From: an uncultured Pantoea sp.
GTDB taxonomy: Bacteria; Pseudomonadota; Gammaproteobacteria; Enterobacterales; Enterobacteriaceae
Length of the DNA: 64,000 nt
Assembly (NCBI GenBank): GCA_913775175.1
Contig: CAJYKU010000018.1
Span: 1 to 64,000 of the forward strand
Direction: 5' to 3'
In this document: in pieces, positions 50,485-59,816 of the stretch
Position numbering within the stretch: position 1 is the stretch's first letter
How the letters are laid out: every line of letters starts with the position of its first letter
Translations under genes and position numbers: made by a program
Notes under the pieces: model-generated
What the model saw: only the letters and a program-made list of their open reading frames with translations
What the model was told of the DNA's origin: nothing
Databases searched by the model: none

Positions 50485-50776
50485 CCTTGTGCATTAGCGA
50501 CTGAAAACCGTGTGCAAGCGAGGAAATACGCGGCCTGGGTACATTATGCTGAGAAACTGCTCTTTTAAAGTAAATTTATGTCTTTCAATAGGTTATTTAA
50601 AAGCAAGCCCACAAATTTTTTGCTGAAAAACGCCGCTGAAATTTTGTGACGCTCACTTGACAATGGTTAAAAGCTCCATCTGCCTGGGGATAACCTGTTG
50701 CGACAGATTTTAGCCAGCTACCGCGTTAGCGGTGCTGAACCAATAGCAGGCAGCGCAGCACTATCCTGCGGTTTAT

Positions 50777-50792
50777 CTGTAAATATATCCAG
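50777..50792. promoter_or_regulatory. LexA (SOS) box of uvrB
   Basis: CTGT-N8-CCAG, AT-rich in the middle, about 80 bp before uvrB. The right half is CCAG rather than ACAG, the same deviation seen in the E. coli uvrB SOS box. Confidence 0.8.
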
Positions 50793-50873
50793 TATTTTTT
50801 TCTGGCAAAATTGCTATAGCAGAGTAAAATTATCAGCCTGCCAGCCTTTTTCTTCAGCAGGAATGCCAACATC

Positions 50874-52895
50874 ATGAGCAAAGTCTTTAAACTCAACTCC
50901 GCTTTTAAGCCTTCAGGCGATCAGCCTGAGGCAATCCGTCGCCTGGAGGAGGGGCTGGAAGATGGCCTTGCGCATCAGACGCTGCTGGGCGTAACCGGTT
51001 CAGGTAAAACCTTCACCATCGCCAATGTTATTGCTGACCTTAACCGTCCGACAATGGTACTGGCACCAAATAAAACGCTGGCGGCTCAGCTCTATGGTGA
51101 GATGAAAGAGTTCTTTCCGGACAATGCCGTCGAATTTTTTGTCTCTTACTACGATTATTATCAGCCCGAAGCCTACGTGCCGAGCTCTGATACGTTTATC
51201 GAAAAAGATGCAGCGGTGAATGAGCATATCGAGCAGATGCGCCTCTCTGCTACCAAAGCGATGCTGGAACGACGCGATGTCATTGTTGTTGCGTCTGTTT
51301 CGGCAATTTACGGTCTTGGCGATCCCGATCTCTATCTGAAAATGATGCTGCATCTGACACGTGGCATGATTATCGATCAGCGCAGTATTCTGCGACGGCT
51401 GGCTGAACTGCAATACACGCGTAACGACCAGGCGTTTCAGCGCGGCACCTTTCGCGTCCGGGGCGAAGTAATCGACATTTTTCCGGCAGAATCAGATGAT
51501 ATTGCGCTGCGGGTTGAGCTGTTCGATGAGGAGGTTGAGCGTCTGTCGCTGTTTGATCCTCTCACCGGACAGATTGAATCCGTGATCCCGCGCTTTACTG
51601 TCTATCCAAAAACGCACTACGTTACGCCGCGCGAGCGTATCCTGCAGGCGATGGAAGAGATCAAAGGGGAGCTGGCGCAGCGCCGTAAGGTGCTGATGGA
51701 CAATAACAAGCTTCTGGAAGAGCAGCGTATTACGCAGCGCACGCAGTTTGACCTGGAGATGATGAACGAGCTGGGATACTGCTCAGGTATTGAGAACTAC
51801 TCACGCTACCTCTCTGCCCGTGGTCCGGGCGAAGCGCCGCCGACTCTGTTTGACTATCTGCCCGCTGATGGTTTGCTGGTGGTGGATGAGTCGCACGTTA
51901 CTATTCCTCAGATTGGCGGTATGTATCGCGGTGACCGGGCGCGCAAAGAGACACTGGTAGAGTATGGCTTTCGTCTGCCTTCTGCGCTGGATAACCGTCC
52001 GCTGCGCTTTGAAGAGTTTGAAGCGCTTGCGCCCCAGACAATCTACGTCTCTGCTACGCCCGGTAAATATGAGCTGGAGAAATCGGGCACAGAAGTTATC
52101 GATCAGGTTGTGCGGCCGACAGGCCTGCTGGATCCCATTCTGGAGGTCCGTCCGGTTGGCACCCAGGTTGATGATTTGCTGTCAGAGATCCGCCAGCGGG
52201 TAGAGATCAACGAACGGGTACTGGTTACCACGCTGACCAAACGTATGGCAGAAGATCTTACCGAGTATCTGGAGGAGCATGGCGAGAAAGTGCGTTATCT
52301 GCACTCCGATATTGATACCGTAGAGCGTATGGAAATTATTCGTGACCTGCGCCTGGGCAAGTTTGATGTACTGGTAGGTATTAACCTGCTGCGTGAGGGG
52401 CTGGATATGCCAGAAGTCTCCCTGGTGGCTATTCTGGATGCTGACAAAGAGGGCTTTTTACGTTCAGAACGTTCGCTGATTCAGACCATTGGTCGTGCAG
52501 CACGTAATGTGAATGGCAAAGCGATTCTCTATGCTGACAAAATCACACCCTCAATGGCGCGCGCTATTGAGGAGACGGAGCGCCGTCGTGAGAAGCAGCA
52601 ACACTATAACCGCGAACATAATATTGTACCGCAGGGTCTCAACAAGAAAATCACTGATATTCTTGAACTGGGCAAAAACGTGGTGAAAACACGCGGTAAA
52701 GGGAAAACTTCGTCGCGTACTGCTGCCGGAAATGATGCAGATTACCAGGCACTGACACCGCAGGCGATGCAGAAAAAAATTCACGAACTGGAGGCGCAGA
52801 TGCAGCAACATGCGCAGAATCTGGAGTTTGAAGAGGCGGCAAACCTGCGCGACCAGCTGCATGCGCTGCGCGAGCTGTTTATTGCCGCGTCCTGA
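50874..52895 (+). CDS. uvrB: Excinuclease ABC subunit B
   Basis: Central protein of nucleotide excision repair; it is loaded by UvrA, verifies damage by strand insertion and recruits UvrC. It has 673 residues, as in E. coli. Walker A is [12 protein letters not shown] (about residues 37-48), the beta-hairpin region [12 protein letters not shown] is at about 92-103, [13 protein letters not shown] is motif II, and motifs V and VI are [15 protein letters not shown] and [10 protein letters not shown]. The C-terminal UVR domain ([26 protein letters not shown]) contacts UvrC. Confidence 0.99.
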   Translation: MSKVFKLNSAFKPSGDQPEAIRRLEEGLEDGLAHQTLLGVTGSGKTFTIANVIADLNRPTMVLAPNKTLAAQLYGEMKEFFPDNAVEFFVSYYDYYQPEAYVPSSDTFIEKDAAVNEHIEQMRLSATKAMLERRDVIVVASVSAIYGLGDPDLYLKMMLHLTRGMIIDQRSILRRLAELQYTRNDQAFQRGTFRVRGEVIDIFPAESDDIALRVELFDEEVERLSLFDPLTGQIESVIPRFTVYPKTHYVTPRERILQAMEEIKGELAQRRKVLMDNNKLLEEQRITQRTQFDLEMMNELGYCSGIENYSRYLSARGPGEAPPTLFDYLPADGLLVVDESHVTIPQIGGMYRGDRARKETLVEYGFRLPSALDNRPLRFEEFEALAPQTIYVSATPGKYELEKSGTEVIDQVVRPTGLLDPILEVRPVGTQVDDLLSEIRQRVEINERVLVTTLTKRMAEDLTEYLEEHGEKVRYLHSDIDTVERMEIIRDLRLGKFDVLVGINLLREGLDMPEVSLVAILDADKEGFLRSERSLIQTIGRAARNVNGKAILYADKITPSMARAIEETERRREKQQHYNREHNIVPQGLNKKITDILELGKNVVKTRGKGKTSSRTAAGNDADYQALTPQAMQKKIHELEAQMQQHAQNLEFEEAANLRDQLHALRELFIAAS

Positions 52896-52946
52896 GTTGT
52901 TTCAGGCAGGTAGATTGTTATCAGCGCCAGCCTGACCAGATGCGCG

Positions 52947-53849
52947 TTAAAGCGCCTGAATAGCGTGCTCCAGCGCCTGGCGCAATAGCTGGCGATCGTG
53001 ACGATAGCGGATATCTGCAGCCTCGAGTGGTTCCTGAACGATGACACGCTGTTGCAGGCCATGCGTCTCTGCCGTGGGGCTGATTACTACCGCATCAATC
53101 ACCTCTCTGCCAATTGCGCGCTCCATAATCGCCAGTTTGTCAGCCACTGACAGACGCGCTGCGGCCGGGCTCAGCTCGCGCCCGAGGTTACCGATAAAGA
53201 TCATAGTTGCTGGCGTACGGCGCAGTGCCTGCGCCATCTCCTCCATCAGTAAAACCGGCATCAGGCTGGTATAGAAGCTGCCGGGCCCAATCAGGATCAA
53301 ATCCGCTTCGGCTACCGCCTGTAGCGCTTCACGCGTTGGTGTAACGCCGGGGTAGAGCATTAATTCCTGTGGCGCCTGGCGCATTGCATCGATAGCGGTT
53401 TCGCCATATACCATATTTCCTTCCGCATCCTGCGCCACCAGATCCACCGGTTGCTCTGACATCGGAATAAGAAATGCGTCCACTTTGAGCAGATTGCGAA
53501 TGATATTAATCGCTTCAAGTGGTCGCACGCTGAGATGATCCAGCGCCTTAAGGATCAGATTGCCAAGATTGTGACCTGCCAGCTCACCATTACCGGTAAA
53601 ACGGTACTCAAACATCGCTGATGCAACGCTCGGCTCTGCGATAAGCTGGTTGATACAGTTGCGCATATCTCCCCAGGCAATACCACCTTCTGAGCGACGA
53701 ATTCGCCCGGTGGAGCCACCATTATCTGTGGTAGTGACAATGCCGGTCAGGCGCGATCCCAGCGGTGCCAGCGCCGACATGACACGGCCCAGGCCGTGAC
53801 CACCGCCCAGGGCGACCACCCGATCTAAATCTGCCAGAGTTCGATTCAT
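52947..53849 (-). CDS. ybhK: YvcK/CofD-like gluconeogenesis-factor family protein
   Basis: Cytoplasmic CofD-fold protein; homologs (YvcK/GlmR) bind nucleotide sugars and link carbon source to cell-wall precursor supply. It has 300 residues (E. coli YbhK 302). The nucleotide site [17 protein letters not shown] at the N-terminus, [14 protein letters not shown] and [16 protein letters not shown] are conserved. It converges on uvrB (52-bp gap) and is divergent from moaA. Its role in this species is not known. Confidence 0.93.
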   Translation of the reverse strand: MNRTLADLDRVVALGGGHGLGRVMSALAPLGSRLTGIVTTTDNGGSTGRIRRSEGGIAWGDMRNCINQLIAEPSVASAMFEYRFTGNGELAGHNLGNLILKALDHLSVRPLEAINIIRNLLKVDAFLIPMSEQPVDLVAQDAEGNMVYGETAIDAMRQAPQELMLYPGVTPTREALQAVAEADLILIGPGSFYTSLMPVLLMEEMAQALRRTPATMIFIGNLGRELSPAAARLSVADKLAIMERAIGREVIDAVVISPTAETHGLQQRVIVQEPLEAADIRYRHDRQLLRQALEHAIQAL

Positions 53850-53954
53850 GCTGCTCCTTAAATACTTCGCCCGATCCGGCGTAAGCTTGCGTGGATCCAG
53901 GTTAACGTTTGTGGCGCAGTGTAACGTATTCCGAAGTTAAGATGCGCTGAAAAA

Positions 53955-53978
53955 CGTTATATATCAAAGTATATAGCG
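53955..53978. promoter_or_regulatory. ModE box upstream of moaA
   Basis: CGTTATATA-N6-TATATAGCG: the arms match the ModE consensus (CGNTATATA-N6-TATATANCG) with one asymmetric base. About 40 bp upstream of the likely -10, it is placed for activation, as reported for E. coli moaA. Confidence 0.8.
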
Positions 53979-54027
53979 AAATCTGACACTGGCTGAATGG
54001 ATTAAACCGCGCTACCATCTATGCAAC

Positions 54028-54162
54028 CGTGTTGTCCTCAATGACAACGAACCCCAAGCCTTGCGTGCCTAAGTCTGATGATAAGGTCGCCTGGCCGCAG
54101 CCCCGGGCTGCCAGGGTGCAGAAAGAAATGACTGCATCTCCCGACTCTGGAAAGGTGTTAAG
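54028..54162 (+). ncRNA. Probable molybdenum-cofactor (Moco) riboswitch
   Basis: The moaA leader folds into several helices: GTTGTC/GACAAC near 54030-54047, a strong GCAGCCC/GGGCTGC hairpin near 54096-54112 flanked by CCTGG/CCAGG, and TGCA/TGCA, ending with the ribosome-binding site GGAAAGG (54149-54155). The Moco RNA motif is known at this exact place in enterics and controls moaA translation. I identify it by position and structure; I have not matched it to the family model. Confidence 0.65.
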
Positions 54163-55149
54163 GTGCAGCAATTTACAGATGCCTGGGCGCGTAGCTTCTA
54201 CTACCTGCGCCTGTCGATCACTGATGTGTGCAATTTTCGTTGTACATACTGTTTGCCGGAGGGTTACAAGCCCGGCGATACCCGCAATAAAAGCTTTCTT
54301 TCGCTGGATGAGATCCGGCGGGTTACGCGTGCCTTTACTGCCGCAGGTACGGAGAAAATCCGGCTTACCGGCGGCGAGCCCTCTATGCGGCGCGACTTTG
54401 TCGATATTATCGCTGCGGTGCGCGAAAACGCCGCACTGCGACAGATCGCAGTAACCACAAATGGATATCGCATGACGCGTGATGTTCAGGCGTGGCGTGA
54501 TGCGGGTCTGACAGATATCAATGTCAGCGTGGATAGCCTTGATGCACGGCAGTTTCATGCCATTACCGGGCAGGATAAATTTGCCGACGTCATGGCGGGC
54601 ATCGACGCTGCGTTCGACGCTGGCTTTACCCGGGTCAAGGTAAATAGCGTGCTGATGCGCGACGTCAACAGCCAGAGCCTGGATACGTTTCTGGCGTGGA
54701 TCCGCACGCGTCCGATTCAGCTGCGCTTTATTGAACTTATGGAAACCGGTGAAGGCAGCGATCTGTTCCGTCGTCACCATATTTCAGGAGAGGTGATCCG
54801 CGATCGGTTGATTATGCAGGGGTGGCAGCGTCAGTCGCGCGGCCGCAGTGATGGCCCGGCGCAGGTGTTCCGTCATCCTGACTATCAGGGCGAAATCGGA
54901 CTCATTATGCCTTATGAGAAAGATTTCTGCGCCAGCTGCAACCGGCTGCGGGTCTCTGCTACCGGTAAACTTCATCTCTGTTTATTTGGTGACGGGGGCG
55001 TAGAGTTACGCGATCTGCTCGCATCCGATACTCAGCAGAGTGAGCTGCAGGCGCGCATTGCGTATAGTCTGGGGCAGAAAAAGCAGACTCACTTTCTGCA
55101 TCAGGGCAACACCGGGATCACGCAGAATCTCTCTTTTATTGGTGGCTAA
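54163..55149 (+). CDS. moaA: GTP 3',8-cyclase (molybdenum cofactor biosynthesis protein A)
   Basis: Radical-SAM enzyme that starts molybdopterin synthesis by cyclising GTP. It has 328 residues and starts with GTG at 54163. The N-terminal radical-SAM cysteines are in [10 protein letters not shown], the SAM-binding motif is [12 protein letters not shown], and the C-terminal second [4Fe-4S] cluster ligands are in [22 protein letters not shown]. The two-glycine end (LSFIGG) needed in MoaA is present. First gene of moaABCDE. Confidence 0.98.
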   Translation: MQQFTDAWARSFYYLRLSITDVCNFRCTYCLPEGYKPGDTRNKSFLSLDEIRRVTRAFTAAGTEKIRLTGGEPSMRRDFVDIIAAVRENAALRQIAVTTNGYRMTRDVQAWRDAGLTDINVSVDSLDARQFHAITGQDKFADVMAGIDAAFDAGFTRVKVNSVLMRDVNSQSLDTFLAWIRTRPIQLRFIELMETGEGSDLFRRHHISGEVIRDRLIMQGWQRQSRGRSDGPAQVFRHPDYQGEIGLIMPYEKDFCASCNRLRVSATGKLHLCLFGDGGVELRDLLASDTQQSELQARIAYSLGQKKQTHFLHQGNTGITQNLSFIGG

Positions 55150-55166
55150 TCACAGGAGTTACAGCC

Positions 55167-55688
55167 ATGGGAAAATCAACCGGCGAATTTAGCGTCCTGA
55201 ATGCGGCGGTGCTGACCGTGTCCGACAGCCGCGATGCGGCCAGCGATAGTTCCGGGGACTACCTGCGCGACGCGCTGACTACGGCGGGGCATCAGGTCGT
55301 GGATCACGCTATTCTGCCAGATAATCGTTATCGTATTCGCGCCACCGTCTCACGCTGGATAGCCAGTGAGGATGTACAGGTAGTGATTGTTAATGGTGGC
55401 ACTGGCTTTAACAGCAAAAACAGCACGCCAGAAGCACTGCAGCCACTGTTTGATCGTCAGATAGAGGGTTTTGGCGAACTGTTTCGTATGTTCTCTTATG
55501 AAGATATTGGCAGCTCAACGCTGCAGTCGCGTGCGGTTGCCGGACTGGCAAATCAGACGCTGATTTTTGCCATACCAGGTTCTGCCAGCGCCTGCCGCTG
55601 TGCCTGGGAACGCATTATCGCTGATCAGCTGGATGCGCGCACACGTCCCTGTAATTTTGTCTCCTATCTGAAGAAGCCTGTTGAATGA
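55167..55688 (+). CDS. moaB: Molybdenum cofactor biosynthesis protein B
   Basis: MogA/MoaB-fold protein; its exact E. coli role is unsettled (MogA and MoeA carry the essential reactions). It has 173 residues. The adenylyltransferase-like motifs [34 protein letters not shown] and [12 protein letters not shown] are conserved. 17 bp after moaA; overlaps moaC by 4 bp. Confidence 0.96.
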   Translation: MGKSTGEFSVLNAAVLTVSDSRDAASDSSGDYLRDALTTAGHQVVDHAILPDNRYRIRATVSRWIASEDVQVVIVNGGTGFNSKNSTPEALQPLFDRQIEGFGELFRMFSYEDIGSSTLQSRAVAGLANQTLIFAIPGSASACRCAWERIIADQLDARTRPCNFVSYLKKPVE

Positions 55689-56170
55689 ACCAGTTAACCC
55701 ATATTAATGCCGCCGGTGAAGCCCATATGGTGGATGTCTCTGGCAAAAATGAGAGCGTGCGTGAAGCGCAGGCCGAAGCACTGGTGCTGATGGCACCTGC
55801 CACACTGCAGATGATAATGGATGGCAGCCATCACAAGGGTGACGTATTTGCCACCGCCCGTATTGCGGGAATTCAGGCAGCTAAACGTACCTGGGAGCTG
55901 ATCCCGCTCTGCCACCCGTTGATGCTGAGTAAAGTAGAAGTAACACTGGAGGCAGAACCCACGCACAATCGGGTACGTGTGAGCTCACGCTGCCGGCTGA
56001 CTGGCAAAACCGGCGTAGAGATGGAGGCGCTGACGGCGGCATCGGTAGCGGCACTGACCATTTATGATATGTGCAAAGCGGTGCAGAAAGATATTGTGAT
56101 TGACCAGCTGCGTCTGCTGAGCAAAAGCGGTGGCAAGTCAGGTGATTTTCAGGCGGTTACTCATGATTAA
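55685..56170 (+). CDS. moaC: Cyclic pyranopterin monophosphate synthase
   Basis: Works after MoaA to form cyclic pyranopterin monophosphate (precursor Z). It has 161 residues, as in E. coli. The active-site segments [28 protein letters not shown] and [27 protein letters not shown] are conserved. It overlaps moaB by 4 bp and moaD by 8 bp. Confidence 0.98.
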   Translation: MNQLTHINAAGEAHMVDVSGKNESVREAQAEALVLMAPATLQMIMDGSHHKGDVFATARIAGIQAAKRTWELIPLCHPLMLSKVEVTLEAEPTHNRVRVSSRCRLTGKTGVEMEALTAASVAALTIYDMCKAVQKDIVIDQLRLLSKSGGKSGDFQAVTHD

Positions 56171-56408
56171 AGTACTTTTTTTTGCGCAGGTGCGTGAGCT
56201 GACCGGGACCAGTCAGCTGGAACTGCCAGCGGAATATTGTGATGTGGCAACCCTGCGTGCCGCGCTGGCACAGCAGAACGATCGCTGGGCGCTGGCGCTG
56301 GAGTCGGGCAAGCTGCTGGCAGCGGTTAATCAGACGCTGGTTGCGATGGATCATCCGCTGCAGGCGGGTGACGAGGTCGCTTTTTTCCCGCCGGTTACCG
56401 GAGGCTAA
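56163..56408 (+). CDS. moaD: Molybdopterin synthase sulfur carrier subunit
   Basis: Ubiquitin-fold protein that carries sulfur as a C-terminal thiocarboxylate. It has 81 residues from ATG 56163 ([15 protein letters not shown]), matching the E. coli start; an ATG at 56130 lies inside moaC and is rejected. The essential C-terminal Gly-Gly (FFPPVTGG) is intact. Confidence 0.97.
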   Translation: MIKVLFFAQVRELTGTSQLELPAEYCDVATLRAALAQQNDRWALALESGKLLAAVNQTLVAMDHPLQAGDEVAFFPPVTGG

Positions 56409-56410
56409 CA

Positions 56411-56863
56411 ATGACAACCCGTATTGTGGTCGGGCGCGAGCCGTTTGATGTAGGTGCCGAGTATCAGCGACTGGCTGCCAGTGACAGAGATGGTGCCGTG
56501 GTGACCTTCACTGGCAAAGTACGTAATCATAATCTGGGTGCCAACGTAGCAGCGCTGACGCTGGAGCACTATCCCGGCATGACGGAGAAGGCGCTGGCAG
56601 AGATTGCAGATATGGCGCAACAGCGCTGGGCGCTGCAGCATATCACAGTGATCCATCGCGTGGGTGAGCTCTTTCCCGGTGATGAGATTGTACTGGTGGG
56701 CGTCAGCAGTGCACATCGCGGCAGCGCGTTTGCAGCAGCAGAATTTATTATGGATTATCTGAAAACCCGTGCGCCTTTCTGGAAGCTTGAAGCCACCGCC
56801 GAAGGCACACGCTGGGTCGATGCGCGCGATAGCGATCGCGACGCAGCGGCGCGCTGGGCGTAG
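56411..56863 (+). CDS. moaE: Molybdopterin synthase catalytic subunit
   Basis: Dimeric large subunit of molybdopterin synthase; inserts the dithiolene sulfurs using MoaD thiocarboxylate. It has 150 residues. TFTGKVRNHNLGANVAALTLEHYPGM and VIHRVGELFPGDEIVLVGVSSAHRGSAF are the conserved active-site segments. The pocket residues HRG and the later KTRAPFWKLE lysine are present. Two bases after moaD. Confidence 0.98.
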   Translation: MTTRIVVGREPFDVGAEYQRLAASDRDGAVVTFTGKVRNHNLGANVAALTLEHYPGMTEKALAEIADMAQQRWALQHITVIHRVGELFPGDEIVLVGVSSAHRGSAFAAAEFIMDYLKTRAPFWKLEATAEGTRWVDARDSDRDAAARWA

Positions 56864-56942
56864 TGGCAAACCCGCGAATGCTGATAGCTTCACACACCAC
56901 AACGTGTCAGGCTATGCATTTATCTGCTTATCAGGGAACCAG

Positions 56943-58037
56943 ATGAACTTAACTTTATTACGTCAGGGCGCCGTGCTGCTGGCAGCGCTGGTGCTTGCCA
57001 GCTGTAGCAGCAAAAAAGAGCCGCAGGCACCGCTGCGCCAGCCTGCTGATGTTAAGGCGCAGATCCGGCAGCTGCTGCCGGCACAGGTGACACAAAAGTC
57101 AGCCTGGGCCGATGATATCTACACCGCGTTTCGTGTTCAGCAAATCGATGCCAGCGTCACTAATCTCTGTGCGGTAATTGCCGTAGCGGGTCAGGAGTCA
57201 AATTTTAGCGCAGATGCAGAGGTACCGGGCCTGGCGAAAATCGCCTGGGGGGAAATCGATCGCCGGGCAGCTAAGCTGCATATTCCGGCATTTCTGGTGC
57301 GTACTGCGCTGCTGATTAAATCTCCGACGGGTGAGAGCTACGCCAGCAGGCTCGATAAAGTACGCAGTGAAAAAGAGCTGAGCGCTATTTTTGATGATTT
57401 TATTGATATAGTGCCAATGGGGCAGACGCTGTTTGGCAATCTTAATCCGGTGCATACCGGCGGCCCGATGCAGGTCAGTATCGCGTTTGCGGAAGCACAT
57501 GCGCAGGGCTATCCCTATACTGTCGATGGTTCTATCCGGCGTGAGGTATTTAGCCGGCGCGGCGGGATCTACTTTGGCACGCTACATCTGCTGGGCTATC
57601 CGGCTGATTACAGCCAGCCGCTTTATCGCTTTGCTGACTTTAATGCTGGCTGGTATGCCAGTCGTAATGCGGCGTTTCAGGCTGCGATTTCGCGCGCCAG
57701 CGGCATCAGACTGGCACTGGATGGCGATCTGATTAACTACGGCAGCGATAAACCAGGCGCGACTGAACTGGCCGTACGTACGCTGGGTAAACAGCTGGAT
57801 ATGAGCAATAGCGAAATTCGTCGCGATCTGGAGAAGGGCGATAAGGCCAGTTTCAGCGACAGCACGCTCTGGAAACAGACATTTATTCTGGCTGATAAGA
57901 TGGCAGGTAAGCGAGCGCCTCGTGAGATGTTGCCAGGCATCAAACTGGAGAGTCCGAAAATCAGCCGTAATCTGACCACGGCGTGGTTTGCTCAGCGGGT
58001 GAATAGTCGCTATCAGCAGTGTATGACTCGTCGCTAA
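56943..58037 (+). CDS. Lipoprotein of the DUF1615-like family, lytic-transglycosylase-like
   Basis: Predicted 364-residue lipoprotein. The start ATG 56943 is followed by a short signal peptide with lipobox LVLASC (lipidated Cys21); the reading frame extends 58 codons upstream into moaE, but that part is not credible. Three motifs in order resemble those of soluble lytic transglycosylases: a putative catalytic Glu85 in AVAGQESNFSAD, GGPMQVSIAF at 173-182 (compare GLMQ), and FADFNAGWYASR at 230-241 (compare AYNAG). Sequence similarity outside these motifs is unknown to me. The assignment to the DUF1615 family is from memory of its pattern. It sits between moaE and ybhL, where E. coli has no gene. 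Confidence 0.75.
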   Translation: MNLTLLRQGAVLLAALVLASCSSKKEPQAPLRQPADVKAQIRQLLPAQVTQKSAWADDIYTAFRVQQIDASVTNLCAVIAVAGQESNFSADAEVPGLAKIAWGEIDRRAAKLHIPAFLVRTALLIKSPTGESYASRLDKVRSEKELSAIFDDFIDIVPMGQTLFGNLNPVHTGGPMQVSIAFAEAHAQGYPYTVDGSIRREVFSRRGGIYFGTLHLLGYPADYSQPLYRFADFNAGWYASRNAAFQAAISRASGIRLALDGDLINYGSDKPGATELAVRTLGKQLDMSNSEIRRDLEKGDKASFSDSTLWKQTFILADKMAGKRAPREMLPGIKLESPKISRNLTTAWFAQRVNSRYQQCMTRR

Positions 58038-58093
58038 GGCGCCATGGTATACACTTCATACTGACCACACAATTTTTACTCAGGAGGTGCATC

Positions 58094-58801
58094 ATGGATC
58101 GATATCCACGTAATGACTCGTTAGTGCAGCAGGCATCAACCGGACTGCAAACGTATATGACTCAGGTTTATGGCTGGATGACCTGTGGCTTGCTGCTTAC
58201 TGCATTTGTCTCCTGGTTTGCCGCGCGCACGCCTGCGGTAATGGAGCTGGTGTTTGCTAACCGTATCACGTTCTTTGGCCTGATCATTGCGCAGCTGGCG
58301 CTGGTCTTTGTGCTGTCAGGACTGGTTCAGCGTATGAGCGGTGCCGTTGCCACTGCGCTGTTTATGCTCTATTCAGCGCTGACTGGTCTGACGATGGCGA
58401 GTATTTTTCTGGTTTATACCTACTCATCGATTGCCAGCACCTTTTTTGTCACGGCGGGGATGTTTGGGGCTATGACCTTTTATGGCTATACCACTAAACG
58501 CGATCTGAGTCGCATCGGTAGCCTGCTGTTTATGGCGCTGATTGGTATTCTGCTGGCGTCGCTGGTGAACTTCTGGCTGAAGAGCCCGGCACTGATGTGG
58601 GCTATTACCTATATCGGCGTGGTGGTTTTTGTGGGGCTGACTGCCTATGACACCCAGAAACTAAAAACGATTGGCGAAAATATTGATGCCCGGGATAAAG
58701 AGAATCTGCGCCGCTACTCTATAATGGGCGCACTGACGCTCTACCTCGATTTTATCAACCTGTTCCTGATGCTGCTGCGTATTTTCGGTAACCGCCGCTG
58801 A
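58094..58801 (+). CDS. ybhL: Bax inhibitor-1 family membrane protein YbhL
   Basis: Inner-membrane protein of the BI-1/YccA family with about seven helices; substrate unknown in bacteria (a calcium leak is proposed for homologs). It has 235 residues, starting at ATG 58094 because AGGAGGTG is ideally spaced and MDRYPRNDSLVQ is family-like. SALTGLTMASIFLVYT and the conserved aspartates in GLTAYDTQKLK and YLDFINLFLMLLRIFGNRR, typical of the family's pH-sensing pair, are present. Confidence 0.95.
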   Translation: MDRYPRNDSLVQQASTGLQTYMTQVYGWMTCGLLLTAFVSWFAARTPAVMELVFANRITFFGLIIAQLALVFVLSGLVQRMSGAVATALFMLYSALTGLTMASIFLVYTYSSIASTFFVTAGMFGAMTFYGYTTKRDLSRIGSLLFMALIGILLASLVNFWLKSPALMWAITYIGVVVFVGLTAYDTQKLKTIGENIDARDKENLRRYSIMGALTLYLDFINLFLMLLRIFGNRR

Positions 58802-58810
58802 TTCGCACGC

Positions 58811-58844
58811 GACTGTGTAGCGGCATGATTGCCGCTACACAGTC
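58811..58844. terminator. Strong bidirectional hairpin between ybhL and ybhN
   Basis: A perfect 15-bp stem (GACTGTGTAGCGGCA and its complement) with a TGAT loop fills most of the 46-bp gap between two convergent genes. It lacks a T-run, so it may also stabilise transcript ends. Confidence 0.7.
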
Positions 58845-58847
58845 AGC

Positions 58848-59816
58848 TTAACTGTCAGTGCTCATCTTCTGCTGATTCTTCTGCCGCATATGCTTAGCCC
58901 GGCTCTCCAGCCAGAGATAGAGCACCAGTGCTATCAGCAGCGGCAGAATAAAATAGAGAACGCGATAAGCAAGCAGGGCAGCGATAATCTCGCCGTGTGA
59001 AGCGTGCTGACCACTTAGCAGCGCAAGAAACACCGCCTCCAGAACACCAATACCCGCCGGAATATGGATAATCACGCCAGCGATACTACTGATTAGCAGC
59101 ACGCCCAGCACCAGTGGGTAATCGACTTCACGCATCAGCAGCAGCCAGATGATCGTACCCATCACCATCCAGTTGGCGCAGGATACAGCAAACTGAAACA
59201 GCGCCATGCGCAGTGAGGGAAGCTGCAGGCGTTGACCTTTAACACTCCACTGACGTTTTTTCGCAAACGCGCAGGCCCAGAGATAAACTGCGGTCAGCAG
59301 CAGCAGTATCACGCCAATAATGCGCAATGTGCCTTCACCAATAAACCAGCGTGGCGGAATTGGCACCATACCGGCCGCGAACACCACGCCGCCCAGTAAA
59401 ATATAGCCCAGCCAGTTGGTGGCAATACTGAGTGAGAAGATACGGGTAATAGTACTGCCCGATAAACCAAGACGTGAATAGAGCCGATAACGCATGGCAA
59501 CGCCGCCAACCCAGGTACTGAGCGTGAGGTTAAAGGCATAACAGATAAATGACACCAGCATCACCTGGCGCTTTGCCAGCTTATGACCGCAATAGACCCG
59601 GCCAATTAAATCGTATAACCCGTAAGTCAGATAGCTGACAATAACCAGCGCGGCGGCACCCAGCACAACATAGCGGTTATAACCCGCAATAACTTTATAG
59701 ACATCTTCCCAGTTTACTTTGCGGGCGTAGACCACCAGCAGCACAACAACCGCAATAAAAAACAGCCATGTCAGGATCTTTTTGGCCAGGCGCCACGTCT
59801 GATTTTTTTTACTCAT
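58848..59816 (-). CDS. ybhN: YbhN family inner-membrane protein (UPF0104/LPG-flippase-like)
   Basis: Predicted eight-helix membrane protein related to the flippase part of lysyl-phosphatidylglycerol synthases. It has 322 residues with a basic N-terminus ([15 protein letters not shown]). Its stop-side neighbour in the operon is clsB; the start overlaps the clsB stop by 1 bp. IHIPAGIGVLEAVFLALLSGQ is a family hallmark. It may act on a product of ClsB; this is inference from the operon. Confidence 0.93.
   Translation of the reverse strand: MSKKNQTWRLAKKILTWLFFIAVVVLLVVYARKVNWEDVYKVIAGYNRYVVLGAAALVIVSYLTYGLYDLIGRVYCGHKLAKRQVMLVSFICYAFNLTLSTWVGGVAMRYRLYSRLGLSGSTITRIFSLSIATNWLGYILLGGVVFAAGMVPIPPRWFIGEGTLRIIGVILLLLTAVYLWACAFAKKRQWSVKGQRLQLPSLRMALFQFAVSCANWMVMGTIIWLLLMREVDYPLVLGVLLISSIAGVIIHIPAGIGVLEAVFLALLSGQHASHGEIIAALLAYRVLYFILPLLIALVLYLWLESRAKHMRQKNQQKMSTDS

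Larger units (their letters stand above)
49979..50873. other. Long non-coding region upstream of uvrB
   Basis: About 895 bp with no convincing protein gene. From left to right: the promoter side of the ABC ATPase gene, a terminator-like hairpin AACGGA/TCCGTT followed by T6 (50227-50250), a 17-codon frame at 50290-50343, several DnaA-type sequences, and the uvrB LexA box. The region is AT-rich, especially 50360-50420 and 50570-50650. Confidence 0.7.
53850..54162 (+). promoter_or_regulatory. ybhK-moaA divergent region
   Basis: A 313-bp region holding a ModE box, a likely -10 (TACCAT near 54013) and a highly structured leader for moaA. No other gene is seen. Confidence 0.7.
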
